A stretch of 64,000 nucleotides of DNA from Streptomyces chartreusis NRRL 3882 (lineage in GTDB: Bacteria; Actinomycetota; Actinomycetes; Streptomycetales; Streptomycetaceae): the NCBI RefSeq assembly GCF_900236475.1, contig NZ_LT963352.1:5316001-5380000 (forward strand), read 5' to 3'. Shown here one piece after another: positions 41,994-51,330 of the stretch. The notes beneath the pieces are model-generated. The model saw only the letters and a program-made list of their open reading frames with translations. It made no database searches and was not told where the DNA came from. The position numbers and the translations under genes were made by a program. Every line of letters begins with the position of its first letter. Position 1 is the stretch's first letter.

Positions 41994-43169
41994 ATGCGCA
42001 CCACCGTCGGCATCATCGGAGCGGGCCCCGCCGGCCTCCTCCTCGCCCGGCTGCTCCACAACGCCGGCATCGACTCGGTCGTCCTGGAGAGCCGCGACCG
42101 CGCCTATGTCGAACGGCGGCAGCGCGCCGGGATCCTGGAGCAGGGCACCGCGGACGTGCTGCGCGCGGCCGGTGCCGGGCAGCGCATGGACCGCGAGGGG
42201 CTGCGCCACGACGGCATCGAACTGCGCTTCGACCGCCGGCGCCACCGCGTCGACTTCCCCGCCCTCACCGGCGGACGCTCCGTGATGGTCTACGCCCAGA
42301 CCGAGGTCTGCAAGGACCTCATCGCCCTCCAGCTCGCCGAGGGCGGTCCGCTGCTGTTCGAGGCGGAGGCGCTGGCCGTGGAGGACGCCGCCACCGACGC
42401 CCCGCGCGTCCGCTTCCGGCACCAGGGCCGCGAGGACGTCCTGGAGTGCGAGTACGTCGTCGGCTGCGACGGCTTCTGGGGTGTGGCCCGCAAGGCGATC
42501 CCGGCCGAACTGACCCAGGTCTTCGAACGGACGTACCCCTTCGGCTGGCTCGGCATCCTCGCCGACGTGCCGCCCTCGCACAACGAGCTCGTCTACGCCC
42601 GCCACGACCGCGGCTTCGCCCTGCTCTCCATGCGCTCGCCGTCGGTCTCCCGCCTCTACCTCCAGGTGCCCGACGGCACCGACGCCGGGGCGTGGAGCGA
42701 CGAGGAGATCTGGGACGAGCTGGAGCGCCGCTTCGAGACCGCCGACGACTGGCGCCTGGAGCGCGGCCCGATCACCCAGAAGTCGGTCACGCCCATGCGC
42801 TCCTACGTCCACGAGCCCATGCGCCACGGCCGCCTCTTCCTCGCGGGCGACGCGGCGCACATCGTGCCGCCCACCGGCGCGAAGGGGCTGAATCTCGCCG
42901 TCGGTGACGTCGTGACGTTCGCCCGGGCCCTGACCCACCGGAAGGCGACGGGCTCACCGGAGCTGCTCGACGCCTACTCGGAGACCTGCCTGCGCCGGAT
43001 CTGGCAGGCCGAACGGTTCTCCTACGACATGACGACCCTCCTGCACCGCGCCCCCGGCACGACCGGCTTCGAGGACCGGCTCCAGCTCGCCCGGCTGGAC
43101 CGGATCGCCTCCTCCCGCGCGGCCGAGACCGATCTGGCGGAGGGGTACACGGGCTTCCCGTTCGGGTGA
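41994..43169 (+). CDS. pobA: 4-hydroxybenzoate 3-monooxygenase
   Basis: A 391-residue class A flavin monooxygenase, the expected PobA length, hydroxylating 4-hydroxybenzoate to protocatechuate with NAD(P)H and O2. The FAD dinucleotide fold is VGIIGAGPAGLLLARLLHNA; the RERA-type segment is QRAGILEQGTADVLR; the NAD(P)H/FAD DG motif is YVVGCDGFWGVARKAIP; and the C-terminal GD motif is FLAGDAAHIVPPTGAKGLNL. PobA-like active-site text RMDREGLRHDGIELRFDRRRHRVDF supports the name. ATG 41994 follows GGAAGGGAAGG. The downstream protocatechuate genes are not here. Confidence 0.93.
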   Translation: MRTTVGIIGAGPAGLLLARLLHNAGIDSVVLESRDRAYVERRQRAGILEQGTADVLRAAGAGQRMDREGLRHDGIELRFDRRRHRVDFPALTGGRSVMVYAQTEVCKDLIALQLAEGGPLLFEAEALAVEDAATDAPRVRFRHQGREDVLECEYVVGCDGFWGVARKAIPAELTQVFERTYPFGWLGILADVPPSHNELVYARHDRGFALLSMRSPSVSRLYLQVPDGTDAGAWSDEEIWDELERRFETADDWRLERGPITQKSVTPMRSYVHEPMRHGRLFLAGDAAHIVPPTGAKGLNLAVGDVVTFARALTHRKATGSPELLDAYSETCLRRIWQAERFSYDMTTLLHRAPGTTGFEDRLQLARLDRIASSRAAETDLAEGYTGFPFG

Positions 43170-43395
43170 GGCCTCGGGCGGCGTAAGGACGGCGTCAGCG
43201 GGTGATCTCCGTCCGGTTCCGGACGTGTCGCAGCTTGGTGATGAATGACCCCCTCCGGTGAGGGGAATCACGAAGCCGCGTAGCGTGTTGCGCAGCACGA
43301 CGAGGGAAAGATCCTCCCCAAGCACTAGGGTCATTCCTTTGCCTACCTATTACTCTTGAGCCAAGGCCACGCAGTGTTGGCCATGGAGGAGTGAA

Positions 43396-44304
43396 ATGAG
43401 GAGCAGAAACCCGGTCTTCTCGCGACGGGGGTTCAGCCGCGACAACGGCTACGCGGGCTTCAACACCGCGCCGCAGGCCGGGGGTCCCGCTGTCGCCACC
43501 CAGGGCAACCCGTACGCGCAGCCGACGGGCAACCCCTACGCGCAGAACCCGTACGCGCAGAACCCTTACGCCCAGCAGGACCTGCAGTACGGCGCGCCGC
43601 CGCAGGCCCCGGCCACCACCGGCCGGATGACCATCGACGACGTCGTCCTGCGCACGGCGAGCACGCTCGGTGTGCTCATCGTCACCGCGGCGCTCTCCTG
43701 GGCCCTGCTGCCGGTCGACGACGCCAACATCAGCCGTAGCTACGGCATCGGCATCGGCGCCGCGCTGATCGGCATGGTCCTGGCGTTCGTGCAGTCCTTC
43801 AAGCAAAAGGCCTCGCCCGCGCTGATCCTCACGTATGCCGCCTTCGAGGGTGTCTTCCTCGGCGTCGTGTCCAACATCGTCGACAACCGCATCGCCGACG
43901 GCGCGGCCATGCAGGCCGTGATCGGCACGATGGCGGTCTTCGCCGGTGTGCTGATCGCCTACAAGGCCGGCTGGATCCGTGTGAACCGCCGCTTCTACGG
44001 CTTCGTGATGGCGGCCGCGCTCGGCTTCATCCTGCTGATGACCGTGAACCTGCTGTTCGCGGTGTTCGGCGGCGGTGACGGCCTCGGCTTCCGCAGTGGT
44101 GCCCTCGGTGTCGTCTTCGGCGTCATCGGCATCATCCTCGGTGCCTGCTTCCTCGCCCTGGACTTCAAGCAGGTCGAGGACGGCGTCGCCTACGGCGCCC
44201 CGCGCGAGGAGGCGTGGCTCGCGGCCTTCGGCCTGACGCTGACGCTGGTGTGGATCTACATGGAGTTCCTGAGGCTCATCTCGATCCTCAACAGCAACGA
44301 CTAG
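43396..44304 (+). CDS. Bax inhibitor-1/YccA family membrane protein
   Basis: A 302-residue protein with seven hydrophobic segments from about residue 88 on: TASTLGVLIVTAALSWALLP through VWIYMEFLRLISILNSND. The order of helices and the terminal acidic motif fit the BI-1/YetJ type, which act as pH-sensitive Ca2+ leak channels in some bacteria. The N-terminal 75 residues are a cytoplasmic, low-complexity segment with repeats NPYAQPTGNPYAQNPYAQNP, typical of actinobacterial membrane proteins. ATG 43396 follows GGAGG. It is monocistronic, ended by the hairpin at 44350. Confidence 0.9.
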   Translation: MRSRNPVFSRRGFSRDNGYAGFNTAPQAGGPAVATQGNPYAQPTGNPYAQNPYAQNPYAQQDLQYGAPPQAPATTGRMTIDDVVLRTASTLGVLIVTAALSWALLPVDDANISRSYGIGIGAALIGMVLAFVQSFKQKASPALILTYAAFEGVFLGVVSNIVDNRIADGAAMQAVIGTMAVFAGVLIAYKAGWIRVNRRFYGFVMAAALGFILLMTVNLLFAVFGGGDGLGFRSGALGVVFGVIGIILGACFLALDFKQVEDGVAYGAPREEAWLAAFGLTLTLVWIYMEFLRLISILNSND

Positions 44305-44311
44305 TACTGAT

Positions 44312-44338
44312 CGGTCAGCACTGAGCGGTCAGCACTGA
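44312..44338. repeat. Two direct copies of CGGTCAGCACTGA
   Basis: Copies are at 44312-44324 and 44326-44338, just after the BI-1 stop; an ACTGATCGG unit flanks both sides. Confidence 0.85.
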
Positions 44339-44349
44339 TCGGGCGTACG

Positions 44350-44381
44350 CGAAGGGCCCCGGCTCCGGCCGGGGCCCTTCG
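44350..44381. terminator. Terminator between convergent genes
   Basis: CGAAGGGCCCCGGC (44350-44363) and GCCGGGGCCCTTCG (44368-44381) form a perfect 14-bp stem with a TCCG loop. Confidence 0.92.
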
Positions 44382-44394
44382 TCGTGGTGCGCGC

Positions 44395-44625
44395 CTAGAG
44401 CAGTTTGCGCGCGGCCCTCCTCAGGTCGTACTCATGGACGATCGCCTTGGCGTGGCCGTACGCCAGGTTGTGTTCGTGCCGGAGCCAGCTGACCTTTTCC
44501 TCGAAACGGAAGAGTGCCGGGCCTTCTTCGACGGTGCGCAACCAGTCGGAGATCTCACGACCGGTGCAGTGGGGGATGCGGGCGAGCATGTTGCGATGGG
44601 TCTCTTCGGAGAAGACTTGGGACAT
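44395..44625 (-). CDS. DUF4287 small protein
   Basis: A 76-residue protein: MSQVFSEETHRNMLARIPHC, then TGREISDWLRTVEEGP and VSWLRHEHNLAYGHAKAIVH. The W-LRxEHxLxxGHAxAIVxE pattern is the DUF4287 signature. Homologues occur alone or fused to DUF5655 domains, and their function is unknown. ATG 44625 follows CGGAGGC. It is convergent with the BI-1 gene and divergent from the small gene at 44727. Confidence 0.87.
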   Translation of the reverse strand: MSQVFSEETHRNMLARIPHCTGREISDWLRTVEEGPALFRFEEKVSWLRHEHNLAYGHAKAIVHEYDLRRAARKLL

Positions 44626-44726
44626 CGGCGCCTCCGGACGCTGGGATGTAAGCCGGTCCTTCAGGTCACCGTGCCTGAGTGTTCGCCCGTTGGCAACAGT
44701 CCCGGTGCGACGCGTACGCTCGCGGC

Positions 44727-45032
44727 GTGGTTGATACGACGCCTCTGACCCGTGCGGTGGATCACTTCGCCGATCGTTTGAGGGCTGCGCCCCAGAGCCG
44801 GTTGCAGCGGGGCGCTGCCGCTGAGGCCCTCGGGCTGGCCCGGGAGTTGGCCCGGAGGGCGCAGGTGCTGGAGGGCATGGAGCCTCGGGAGATGCCGGAT
44901 GCGGGGATGTTTGCGGCAGCAGATCAGATCACCGTTGCCGTGCATGACCTGGCGGTGGTGATTCCCAGTGCCGCCGACGTCGATGACGCGGTGCGGTTGG
45001 TCGAGGAGGCGCAGAAGCGGGCGGGGGTTTGA
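44727..45032 (+). CDS. Conserved hypothetical small protein
   Basis: A 101-residue soluble protein: MVDTTPLTRAVDHFADRLRA, then GAAAEALGLARELARRAQVL, MPDAGMFAAADQITVAVHDL and a closing VDDAVRLVEEAQKRAGV. It looks entirely alpha-helical, with no catalytic motif. I recognise it as a Streptomyces-conserved protein of unknown function. GTG 44727 has no Shine-Dalgarno, while TACGCT (44715-44720) ends exactly 6 nt upstream, so a leaderless mRNA is likely. The frame is open upstream from 44679, but that part has no coding character. Confidence 0.75.
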   Translation: MVDTTPLTRAVDHFADRLRAAPQSRLQRGAAAEALGLARELARRAQVLEGMEPREMPDAGMFAAADQITVAVHDLAVVIPSAADVDDAVRLVEEAQKRAGV

Positions 45033-45086
45033 GCGTCGTTCGCGGATTCGGGTGCGTTGTGGTTGCTGGCGCAGCTCCCCGCTCAC

Positions 45087-45869
45087 CTAGAGGGACGCGA
45101 TGACCCTGTCGGCCAGGATGTACACGTTCTCCTCGCCGCACTCGAACGTGAGGGTGTACGCGCCGGAGATGCCGGAGCCGCCCAGGAGGATCGGGGTGTG
45201 GCCTGCGCGCAGAGCCGCGGCCAGGTGCTCCGCCGTCTCCCGGTGGCCCGGGGTCATGCACAGGGTCGTGCCGTCGGCGAAGACGTAGACGTCGAGGGTG
45301 CCCAGCGGGCCCGGGCGGACGTCCGTCAGTTCCACGCGCGAGGAGGCGAGCTCCTCCAGCGTGGCGACCGTGCGCTCGTGGTCGTTCGCCACCGGCGACT
45401 GCGTCGGTACGAAGTCCGGGTGGGAGGGGTGGCGGCGGCGGGCCGCGGCCAGCTCCGGGGACTCCGCGGCCGGCTCCTCGGTGTCCGCGCCGGGCTCGGA
45501 CACCGGCTCCAGACCCGCGAAATCGGCCTGCCGGGGCAGGAACAGGTCGGGGTCGGGCAGACCCGGCAGGGGCGGCGCGTCGGAGGCGTCACGGGCCTCC
45601 TGGGCGGCCCAGAACGCCCGTGCCTCGGCGAGCTCCCGCTCGCGCTCCTCCGCGAGTGCCGCCGCGACGGCGGCCCGTATCTCGTCGGTGTCGGCGGGCG
45701 TGCGGGCGGAGGGCAGCAGTGCACGGGTGGTGGCGGCGCGGTTCTCGGCCAGCGCGGTGTGCAGGGCCGCGACCTGTCGGCGCAGCTGCAGGACGGTGCG
45801 CAGGACGGCGACACCCACGGCGCCCGTGGCGGCCGTGGTGACCAGCAACGCGATCGGCATGGCGCTCAC
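45087..45869 (-). CDS. Conserved membrane-anchored hypothetical protein
   Basis: A 260-residue protein. GTG 45869 follows GGGA. One N-terminal TM (IALLVTTAATGAVGVAVLRT) is followed by a coiled coil (LRRQVAALHTALAENRAATT), an acidic Pro-rich middle (about 85-150), and a compact C-terminal alpha/beta domain: VELTDVRPGPLGTLDVYVFA, then DGTTLCMTPGHRETAEHLAA and GSGISGAYTLTFECGEENVYILADRVIASL in parts. I do not recognise a named family. The C-terminal domain is conserved and hydrophobic enough to be globular and cytoplasmic. Confidence 0.72.
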   Translation of the reverse strand: MSAMPIALLVTTAATGAVGVAVLRTVLQLRRQVAALHTALAENRAATTRALLPSARTPADTDEIRAAVAAALAEERERELAEARAFWAAQEARDASDAPPLPGLPDPDLFLPRQADFAGLEPVSEPGADTEEPAAESPELAAARRRHPSHPDFVPTQSPVANDHERTVATLEELASSRVELTDVRPGPLGTLDVYVFADGTTLCMTPGHRETAEHLAAALRAGHTPILLGGSGISGAYTLTFECGEENVYILADRVIASL

Positions 45870-46066
45870 TGACGTACTCCCGGTTCAAAGTCGACCCCCG
45901 ACTTCCTACATCAGCTTGAAGGGCGGACTAACCAGCTGTCAGTGCGTAACGTCACGAAACGGACAGGGCTTCGGTGTCGGGGGAGGGGGTGGGGCTCCTG
46001 TGACCTGGGCTTCTCTGCGCGCAGAGGGAGATAGGTCACATCCTGGGGGAGATTGGATCACAAAAC

Positions 46067-46099
46067 AGCCCAGAATCCCGGGGTTTCCGGGGTTCTGGG
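46067..46099 (-). terminator. Hairpin after the thiolase gene
   Basis: GCCCAGAATCCCGG and CCGGGGTTCTGGGC pair with one mismatch around GGTTT, about 45 bp beyond the thiolase stop. Confidence 0.6.
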
Positions 46100-46142
46100 C
46101 CAAGACCTCACGGTCGGTGCTATGGCGGCTACGGTCAGGCGC

Positions 46143-47360
46143 TCAGCTGAGGCGCTCGATGACCATGGCCATGCCCTGGCCGCCACCGACGCACATCGTC
46201 TCCAGGCCGAACTGCTTGTCGTGGAACTGGAGGGAGTTGATGAGCGTGGTGGTGATGCGGGCGCCGGTCATGCCGAAGGGGTGGCCGACGGCGATGGCGC
46301 CGCCGTTGACGTTCAGCTTCTCCAGCGGGATGCCCAGGTCGCGGTAGGAGGGGATCACCTGGGCGGCGAAGGCCTCGTTGATCTCGACCAGGTCGATGTC
46401 GTCGATGGTCAGCCCGGCCCGCTTCAGGGCCTGGTTGCTCGCCTCGACCGGGCCGAGGCCCATGATCTCGGGCGAGAGGCCGGAGACGCCGGTCGACACG
46501 ATGCGGGCGAGCGGGGTGAGGCCCAGCTCGCGGGCCTTGGTGTCGGACATGATCACGAGCGCGGCGGCGCCGTCGTTCAGCGGGCAGCAGTTGCCGGCCG
46601 TGACCATGCCGTCGGGGCGGAAGACCGGCTTGAGGCCCTGGACGCCCTCCAGGGTGACGCCGGCCCGGGGGCCGTCGTCCTTGGCGACGACCGTGCCGTC
46701 GGGGAGGGTCACCGGGGTGATCTCGCGCTCCCAGAAGCCGTTCTTGATGGCCTCCTCGGCGAGGTTCTGCGAGCGGACGCCGAACTCGTCCATGTCCTGG
46801 CGGGTGACGCCCTTGGCGCGGGCGAGGTTCTCGGCGGTCTGGCCCATCGCGATGTACGGGTCGGGCAGCAGGCCGTCCTCGCGCGGGTCGTGCCAGGTGG
46901 AGCCCTCGGACTGGGCGGTCGCTTCGGTGCGGGCCTCGGCCTCGGCGAAGAGCGGGTTGTGCGTGCCGGGCATGTCCGAGCTGCCGTTGGCGTAGCGGGA
47001 GACCATCTCGACGCCGGCCGAGATGAAGACGTCGCCCTCGCCCGCCTTGATGGCGTGCAGGGCCATGCGGGAGGTCTGGAGGGAGGAGGAGCAGTACCGG
47101 GTGATGGTGCAGCCCGGCAGGTGGTCCATCCCCATCTGCACGGCGACGATGCGGCCGAGGTTGTGGCCCTGCTCGCCGCCGGGCAGGCCGCAGCCGAGCA
47201 TCAGGTCGTCGATGTCCTTCGGGTCCAGCTCGGGGACCTTGGCCAGGGCGGCCTGGACGATCGTGGCGGTCAGGTCGTCCGGGCGGAGGTCCTTGAGGGA
47301 GCCCTTGACGGCGCGGCCGATGGGGGAGCGGGCGGCTGAGACGATCACGGCTTCGGGCAT
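46143..47360 (-). CDS. Acetyl-CoA C-acetyltransferase / 3-ketoacyl-CoA thiolase
   Basis: A 405-residue thiolase. ATG 47360 is taken; the GTG immediately upstream would add one residue. The nucleophilic cysteine is Cys90 in GCTITRYCSSSLQTSRMALH. The C-terminal base sits in NVNGGAIAVGHPFGMTGARI, and the second active cysteine in METMCVGGGQGMAMV-type text (CVGGGQGMAMVIERLS). Length and sequence fit FadA-like degradative thiolases as well as biosynthetic acetoacetyl-CoA enzymes; direction cannot be told from sequence. No beta-oxidation partner (FadB) is adjacent. Confidence 0.92.
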   Translation of the reverse strand: MPEAVIVSAARSPIGRAVKGSLKDLRPDDLTATIVQAALAKVPELDPKDIDDLMLGCGLPGGEQGHNLGRIVAVQMGMDHLPGCTITRYCSSSLQTSRMALHAIKAGEGDVFISAGVEMVSRYANGSSDMPGTHNPLFAEAEARTEATAQSEGSTWHDPREDGLLPDPYIAMGQTAENLARAKGVTRQDMDEFGVRSQNLAEEAIKNGFWEREITPVTLPDGTVVAKDDGPRAGVTLEGVQGLKPVFRPDGMVTAGNCCPLNDGAAALVIMSDTKARELGLTPLARIVSTGVSGLSPEIMGLGPVEASNQALKRAGLTIDDIDLVEINEAFAAQVIPSYRDLGIPLEKLNVNGGAIAVGHPFGMTGARITTTLINSLQFHDKQFGLETMCVGGGQGMAMVIERLS

Positions 47361-47503
47361 CACGGCTCCATTGACGTACCGGGTGGTCTGGCTGGGCTGT
47401 CTGGGAAGTTACCCGTACGTATGGGCTGGGTCACGGGTGTGGCGGTGTGACCCTGACCGCAGTTTTCTAAGCGCTTGCTTTTCCGGCCTCCCCGGACTTC
47501 TCG

Positions 47504-48529
47504 TCAGCTCGACGGCGTGGCAGGGGTCGGCTCCTGCTCGGGTACCCGCCTGCGCCGCCGGCGCTTCAGCAGCGCCCACGGTCCCCTCGGACCGCTCGGC
47601 ATGGCGGCCGTGACCTCCGTACCCGCCTCCGACGCGGCCTCCGCCGCCGCCCGGGCCACCGGCAGGAAGCCCTCGCGGCGGGAGGCGTCCGGGCGCTCCT
47701 CCTCGGCCGGCCACAGGCCCAGGGAGGCGCAGACGGTCGGCAGGACGGCCATCGCCGCCGTCGCGTAGCCCTCGGCGGAGGGGTGGTAGTTGTCCGGGCC
47801 GAACAGCTCGCGCGGGTTCGCGGCGAACTCGGGGCCGAGCAGGTCGCCCAGGGACACGGTGCGGCCGCCCTGTTCGACGACTCCGATCGTCTGGGCGGCC
47901 GCCAGCTGACGGGAGGCCCGTCGGGCCAGCCACCGCAAGGGCTGCTGGACCGGCTCGATGGTGCCCAGGTCGGGGCAGGTGCCGACCACCACCTCCGAGC
48001 CGGCGGTGCGCAGCCGCCGTACCGCCGAGGACAGGTGGCGGACCGAGCGGGTCGGGGGCATGCGGTGGGTGACGTCGTTCGCGCCGACCATGATCACGCA
48101 GATGTCAGGCACTGGGCCGGGGTCGGACAGCACCAGGGCCACCTGGCGGTCCAGGTCGTCCGAGCGGGCCCCGGGCGTGGCCACCGTGCGCAGCTCCACC
48201 GGGCGTTCCGCCAGGGCCGCGAGCCCCGAGGCCAGCAGCGCGCCCGGGGTCTGCCCCGCCCGGTGCACGCCCTGGCCGGCGGCCGTGGAGTCGCCCAGCA
48301 TCGTCAGCCGCAGCGGTGCGTCGGCGGGGCCGGTGTACGTTCGGCCGTACAGTCCGTCCGCGTTCGGCACGTGCGGTGACGTGCCGTTGCCCACCCGGCG
48401 CCGCGCCAGCTGCACCTCCGCCAGCACCAGCCCCACGGCGGCCGCCCCGGCCAGCCCGATCCCGCCACCGCCGTACGCCGCGCCCGCCGCGATCCGCCGG
48501 GCCACCCGCGCCCTCGACATGCTCGTCAT
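47504..48529 (-). CDS. SGNH/GDSL hydrolase family protein
   Basis: A 341-residue serine esterase. ATG 48529 follows GAGGAGG. An N-terminal hydrophobic segment (about 13-38, AAGAAYGGGGIGLAGAAAVG) anchors or exports it. SGNH blocks are I, RLTMLGDSTAAGQG with Ser81; II, the Gly in TVATPGARSDDL; III, MVGANDVTH with the oxyanion Asn; V, GPDNYHPSAEGYATAA with catalytic Asp and His. The C-terminus is a basic low-complexity tail (LLKRRRRRRVPEQEP). The substrate may be a cell-envelope ester; this is inferred. It is divergent from cbs. Confidence 0.9.
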   Translation of the reverse strand: MTSMSRARVARRIAAGAAYGGGGIGLAGAAAVGLVLAEVQLARRRVGNGTSPHVPNADGLYGRTYTGPADAPLRLTMLGDSTAAGQGVHRAGQTPGALLASGLAALAERPVELRTVATPGARSDDLDRQVALVLSDPGPVPDICVIMVGANDVTHRMPPTRSVRHLSSAVRRLRTAGSEVVVGTCPDLGTIEPVQQPLRWLARRASRQLAAAQTIGVVEQGGRTVSLGDLLGPEFAANPRELFGPDNYHPSAEGYATAAMAVLPTVCASLGLWPAEEERPDASRREGFLPVARAAAEAASEAGTEVTAAMPSGPRGPWALLKRRRRRRVPEQEPTPATPSS

Positions 48530-48687
48530 GCGTCGCCGCCACCTCCTCGAACCCTTACACCCAGTGCTTGCCCCGTGCAGACCGTCGCCCAATCTCAACA
48601 GCGAGTGAACGACCGTCACGGATGACCGGCAGGCCATAGGCTGGCGGCACCAACCACGACCACTTCTGCGGCAAACCGGAGACAACG

Positions 48688-50076
48688 GTGCAGTTCCACG
48701 ACTCGATGATCAGTCTCGTCGGCAACACCCCGCTGGTGAGGCTCAACAGCGTGACCAAGGGCATCAGGGCGACCGTCCTGGCCAAGGTGGAGTACTTCAA
48801 CCCCGGCGGGTCCGTGAAGGACCGCATCGCCCTGCGCATGATCGAGGCGGCCGAGGAGAGCGGCGCGCTCAAGCCGGGCGGCACGATCGTCGAGCCGACC
48901 AGCGGGAACACCGGCGTGGGTCTCGCCATCGTGGCGCAGCAGAAGGGGTACAAGTGCATCTTCGTGTGCCCCGACAAGGTGAGCACCGACAAGATCAACG
49001 TGCTGCGCGCGTACGGCGCCGAGGTGGTCGTGTGCCCGACCGCCGTGGACCCCGAGCACCCGGACTCCTACTACAACGTCTCCGACCGGCTGGTCCGTGA
49101 GACGCCCGGCGCCTGGAAGCCCGACCAGTACTCCAACCCGAACAACCCCCTCTCCCACTACCACTCCACCGGCCCCGAGCTGTGGGAGCAGACGGAGGGG
49201 AAGATCACCCACTTCGTGGCGGGCGTGGGCACCGGCGGCACCATCTCCGGGACCGGCCGCTACCTGAAGGAGATCAGCGACGGCAAGGTGAAGGTCGTCG
49301 GCGCCGACCCCGAGGGGTCCGTCTACTCCGGCGGGTCCGGTCGGCCGTACCTCGTGGAGGGCGTCGGTGAGGACTTCTGGCCCACCGCCTACGACCGGAC
49401 CGTCGCGGACGAGATCGTCGCCGTGTCCGACAAGGACTCCTTCCAGATGACCCGCCGCCTGGCCAAGGAGGAGGGCCTGCTGGTGGGCGGCTCCTGCGGC
49501 ATGGCGGTCGTCGCCGCGCTGGAGGTCGCCGAGCGGCTCGGCCCGGACGACGTCGTCGTGGTCCTGCTGCCGGACAGCGGCCGCGGCTACCTCAGCAAGA
49601 TCTTCAACGACGAGTGGATGGCCGACTACGGCTTCCTGGAGGACTCGGGCCCCAGCGCCCGCGTCGGCGACGTCCTGAACGACAAGGAGGGCGACCGCAT
49701 GCCCTCCCTCGTCCACATGCACCCGGAGGAGACGGTCGGCCAGGCCATCGACGTGCTGCGCGAGTACGGCGTCTCGCAGATGCCGGTCGTCAAGCCGGGC
49801 GCGGGCCACCCCGACGTGATGGCCGCCGAGGTCGTCGGCTCGGTCGTGGAACGCGAGCTGCTGGACGCGCTGTTCAGCAAGAGCGCCTCGCTCGACGACC
49901 CGCTGGAGAAGCACATGTCCGGCCCGCTGCCCCAGGTCGGCTCCGGCGAACCCGTCGCCGACCTGATGGCCGTCCTCGGCAAGGCGGACGCGGCGATCGT
50001 CCTCGTCGAGGGCAAGCCGACCGGTGTGGTCAGCCGGCAGGACCTGCTGTCCTTCCTCGCCCGGTCCGCGAAGTGA
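48688..50076 (+). CDS. cbs: Cystathionine beta-synthase
   Basis: A 462-residue PLP enzyme making cystathionine from serine (or O-acetylserine) and homocysteine, the first step of reverse transsulphuration. PLP lysine is Lys44 in FNPGGSVKDRIALRM; the substrate loop is EPTSGNTGVGLA; the phosphate-binding loop is AGVGTGGTISGTGRYLKE; and GGSCGMAVVAA ends the catalytic core. Two C-terminal CBS repeats (about 335-462: RVGDVLNDKEGDRMPSLVHM; PVADLMAVLGKADAAIVLVE) are regulatory. No haem-binding N-terminus is present. GTG 48688 follows CCGGAGA; a TAGGCT -10-like box is at 48637-48642. Confidence 0.94.
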   Translation: MQFHDSMISLVGNTPLVRLNSVTKGIRATVLAKVEYFNPGGSVKDRIALRMIEAAEESGALKPGGTIVEPTSGNTGVGLAIVAQQKGYKCIFVCPDKVSTDKINVLRAYGAEVVVCPTAVDPEHPDSYYNVSDRLVRETPGAWKPDQYSNPNNPLSHYHSTGPELWEQTEGKITHFVAGVGTGGTISGTGRYLKEISDGKVKVVGADPEGSVYSGGSGRPYLVEGVGEDFWPTAYDRTVADEIVAVSDKDSFQMTRRLAKEEGLLVGGSCGMAVVAALEVAERLGPDDVVVVLLPDSGRGYLSKIFNDEWMADYGFLEDSGPSARVGDVLNDKEGDRMPSLVHMHPEETVGQAIDVLREYGVSQMPVVKPGAGHPDVMAAEVVGSVVERELLDALFSKSASLDDPLEKHMSGPLPQVGSGEPVADLMAVLGKADAAIVLVEGKPTGVVSRQDLLSFLARSAK

Positions 50077-50463
50077 CGGCGAACGGCCGGTGAACCACCG
50101 GTTGACCGGGTGCACTTGCCGTTCGTCCGCGATCTTCGTGGACTTCGCGGAAGTGGTACGAGCGCGACACGTTCGCGCAGCACCCGCTTAACACGAGTCC
50201 TGCACATTGGTGGGTGTCGGCAGGGCGGGAGCGGCTCCCCGCCCCGGCCGGCGCCGTTGGCGTCAAGGACCTCCGGAGCGGCTCCCGGACCTCCACCGAC
50301 GTCACAGACGCGGGGGCCCGGCCTGACCAGGTCCGCGTCTCACGCGGGGACCGCCGTCGTCCCGCCCCCCGGTCACGGGGGTGCGGCGGTCCCCGCGCAT
50401 TTCTCCGTGCGGGCGTCAGAGGGCCGGTTTCTCTTGCGGCACCGGCCTGTTGCTTTTCGCGCC
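50077..50463. other. Intergenic region between cbs and the MmyB-type regulator
   Basis: This 387-bp stretch has no gene that I can support. It holds the large hairpin at 50343-50397 between convergent genes. Confidence 0.5.
50343..50397. terminator. Long hairpin between convergent genes
   Basis: CGCGGGGACCGCCG (50343-50356) and CGGCGGTCCCCGCG (50384-50397) form a perfect 14-bp stem; the 27-nt interior holds a second CCCCC/GGGGG helix. Confidence 0.8.
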
Positions 50464-51330
50464 TCAGCCGGCCCGGCTCGTCACCCAACTCCCCAGCAGC
50501 GCGAGCCGCTCCGCCGTCTCGGAGCCCGGCTCGGGCGTGTACGCCACGACCGTCTGGTCCGGTGCGGCCGGGATCGTGAGGGTCTCGTACGGGAGGTTCA
50601 GCAGGCCCGCGACCGGATGCCGGATCTGCTTCACCCCGTGGTCGCAGGGCTTGACCAGGTGGTCGGCCCACAGGCGGCGGAAGTCTTCGCTGGCGGCGGA
50701 GAGTTCCCCGACGAGCCGGCCCATCGCCGCGTCGTCCGGGTGGTGCCCCGCTTTCAGACGGAGGTGGGCGACCGTCTGGGAGGCGATCGCCGGCCAGTCG
50801 GGGTAGAGGTCGCGGGCGGTGGGGTCGAGGAAGACACGGCGGGGCAGGTTGCGGTCGGCGGGGGCCCTGTCGCTGAAGCCGACCACGGCGTCGCCGAGGG
50901 CGTTCCAGGCGAGGACGTCCATGCGGTGGTCCAGCACGTACGCCGGGTTGCGGTCCAAGCCGTCCAGGATCAGCTGGACACCCGGGCGCACGCGGGACGC
51001 GGACACGGTTGGCCGGGCCGCGGATTCGCGGGACGCGGCCGGAGCGCCCTCGGTCCGCCGAGGCGGCCGGGCGACCGCCCGCAGATACTCCTGCTCCGCC
51101 TCGTCGAGCCGCAGCACCCGCGCGACGGCGTCCAGCACGGCGTCCGACACGCTCGGTCCCCTGCCCTGCTCGAGGCGGATGTAGTAGTCGACGCTCACCC
51201 CGGCCAGCTGCGCCACCTCCTCACGACGCAGACCCGGGACCCGGCGGCGGCCGTACGAGGCCAGCCCCACCTCCTCCGGCTGGATACGGGCGCGGCGCGA
51301 GCGCAGGAAGTCTCCCAGTTCTCCGTCCAT
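50464..51330 (-). CDS. Helix-turn-helix regulator with MmyB-like ligand-binding domain
   Basis: A 288-residue regulator. The N-terminal XRE-type HTH (about 1-75) reads LGDFLRSRRARIQPEEVGLA, VPGLRREEVAQLAGVSVDYY and IRLEQGRGPSVSDAVLDAVA. The rest (RNPAYVLDHRMDVLAWNALG, DLYPDWPAIASQTVAHLRLK, FRRLWADHLVKPCDHGVKQI) is the MmyB-like PAS-fold ligand pocket typical of streptomycete regulators that control a divergent oxidoreductase. TAGGCT ends 7 nt before ATG 51330, so the mRNA may be leaderless. It is divergent from the SDR gene 51477, its likely target. Confidence 0.92.
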   Translation of the reverse strand: MDGELGDFLRSRRARIQPEEVGLASYGRRRVPGLRREEVAQLAGVSVDYYIRLEQGRGPSVSDAVLDAVARVLRLDEAEQEYLRAVARPPRRTEGAPAASRESAARPTVSASRVRPGVQLILDGLDRNPAYVLDHRMDVLAWNALGDAVVGFSDRAPADRNLPRRVFLDPTARDLYPDWPAIASQTVAHLRLKAGHHPDDAAMGRLVGELSAASEDFRRLWADHLVKPCDHGVKQIRHPVAGLLNLPYETLTIPAAPDQTVVAYTPEPGSETAERLALLGSWVTSRAG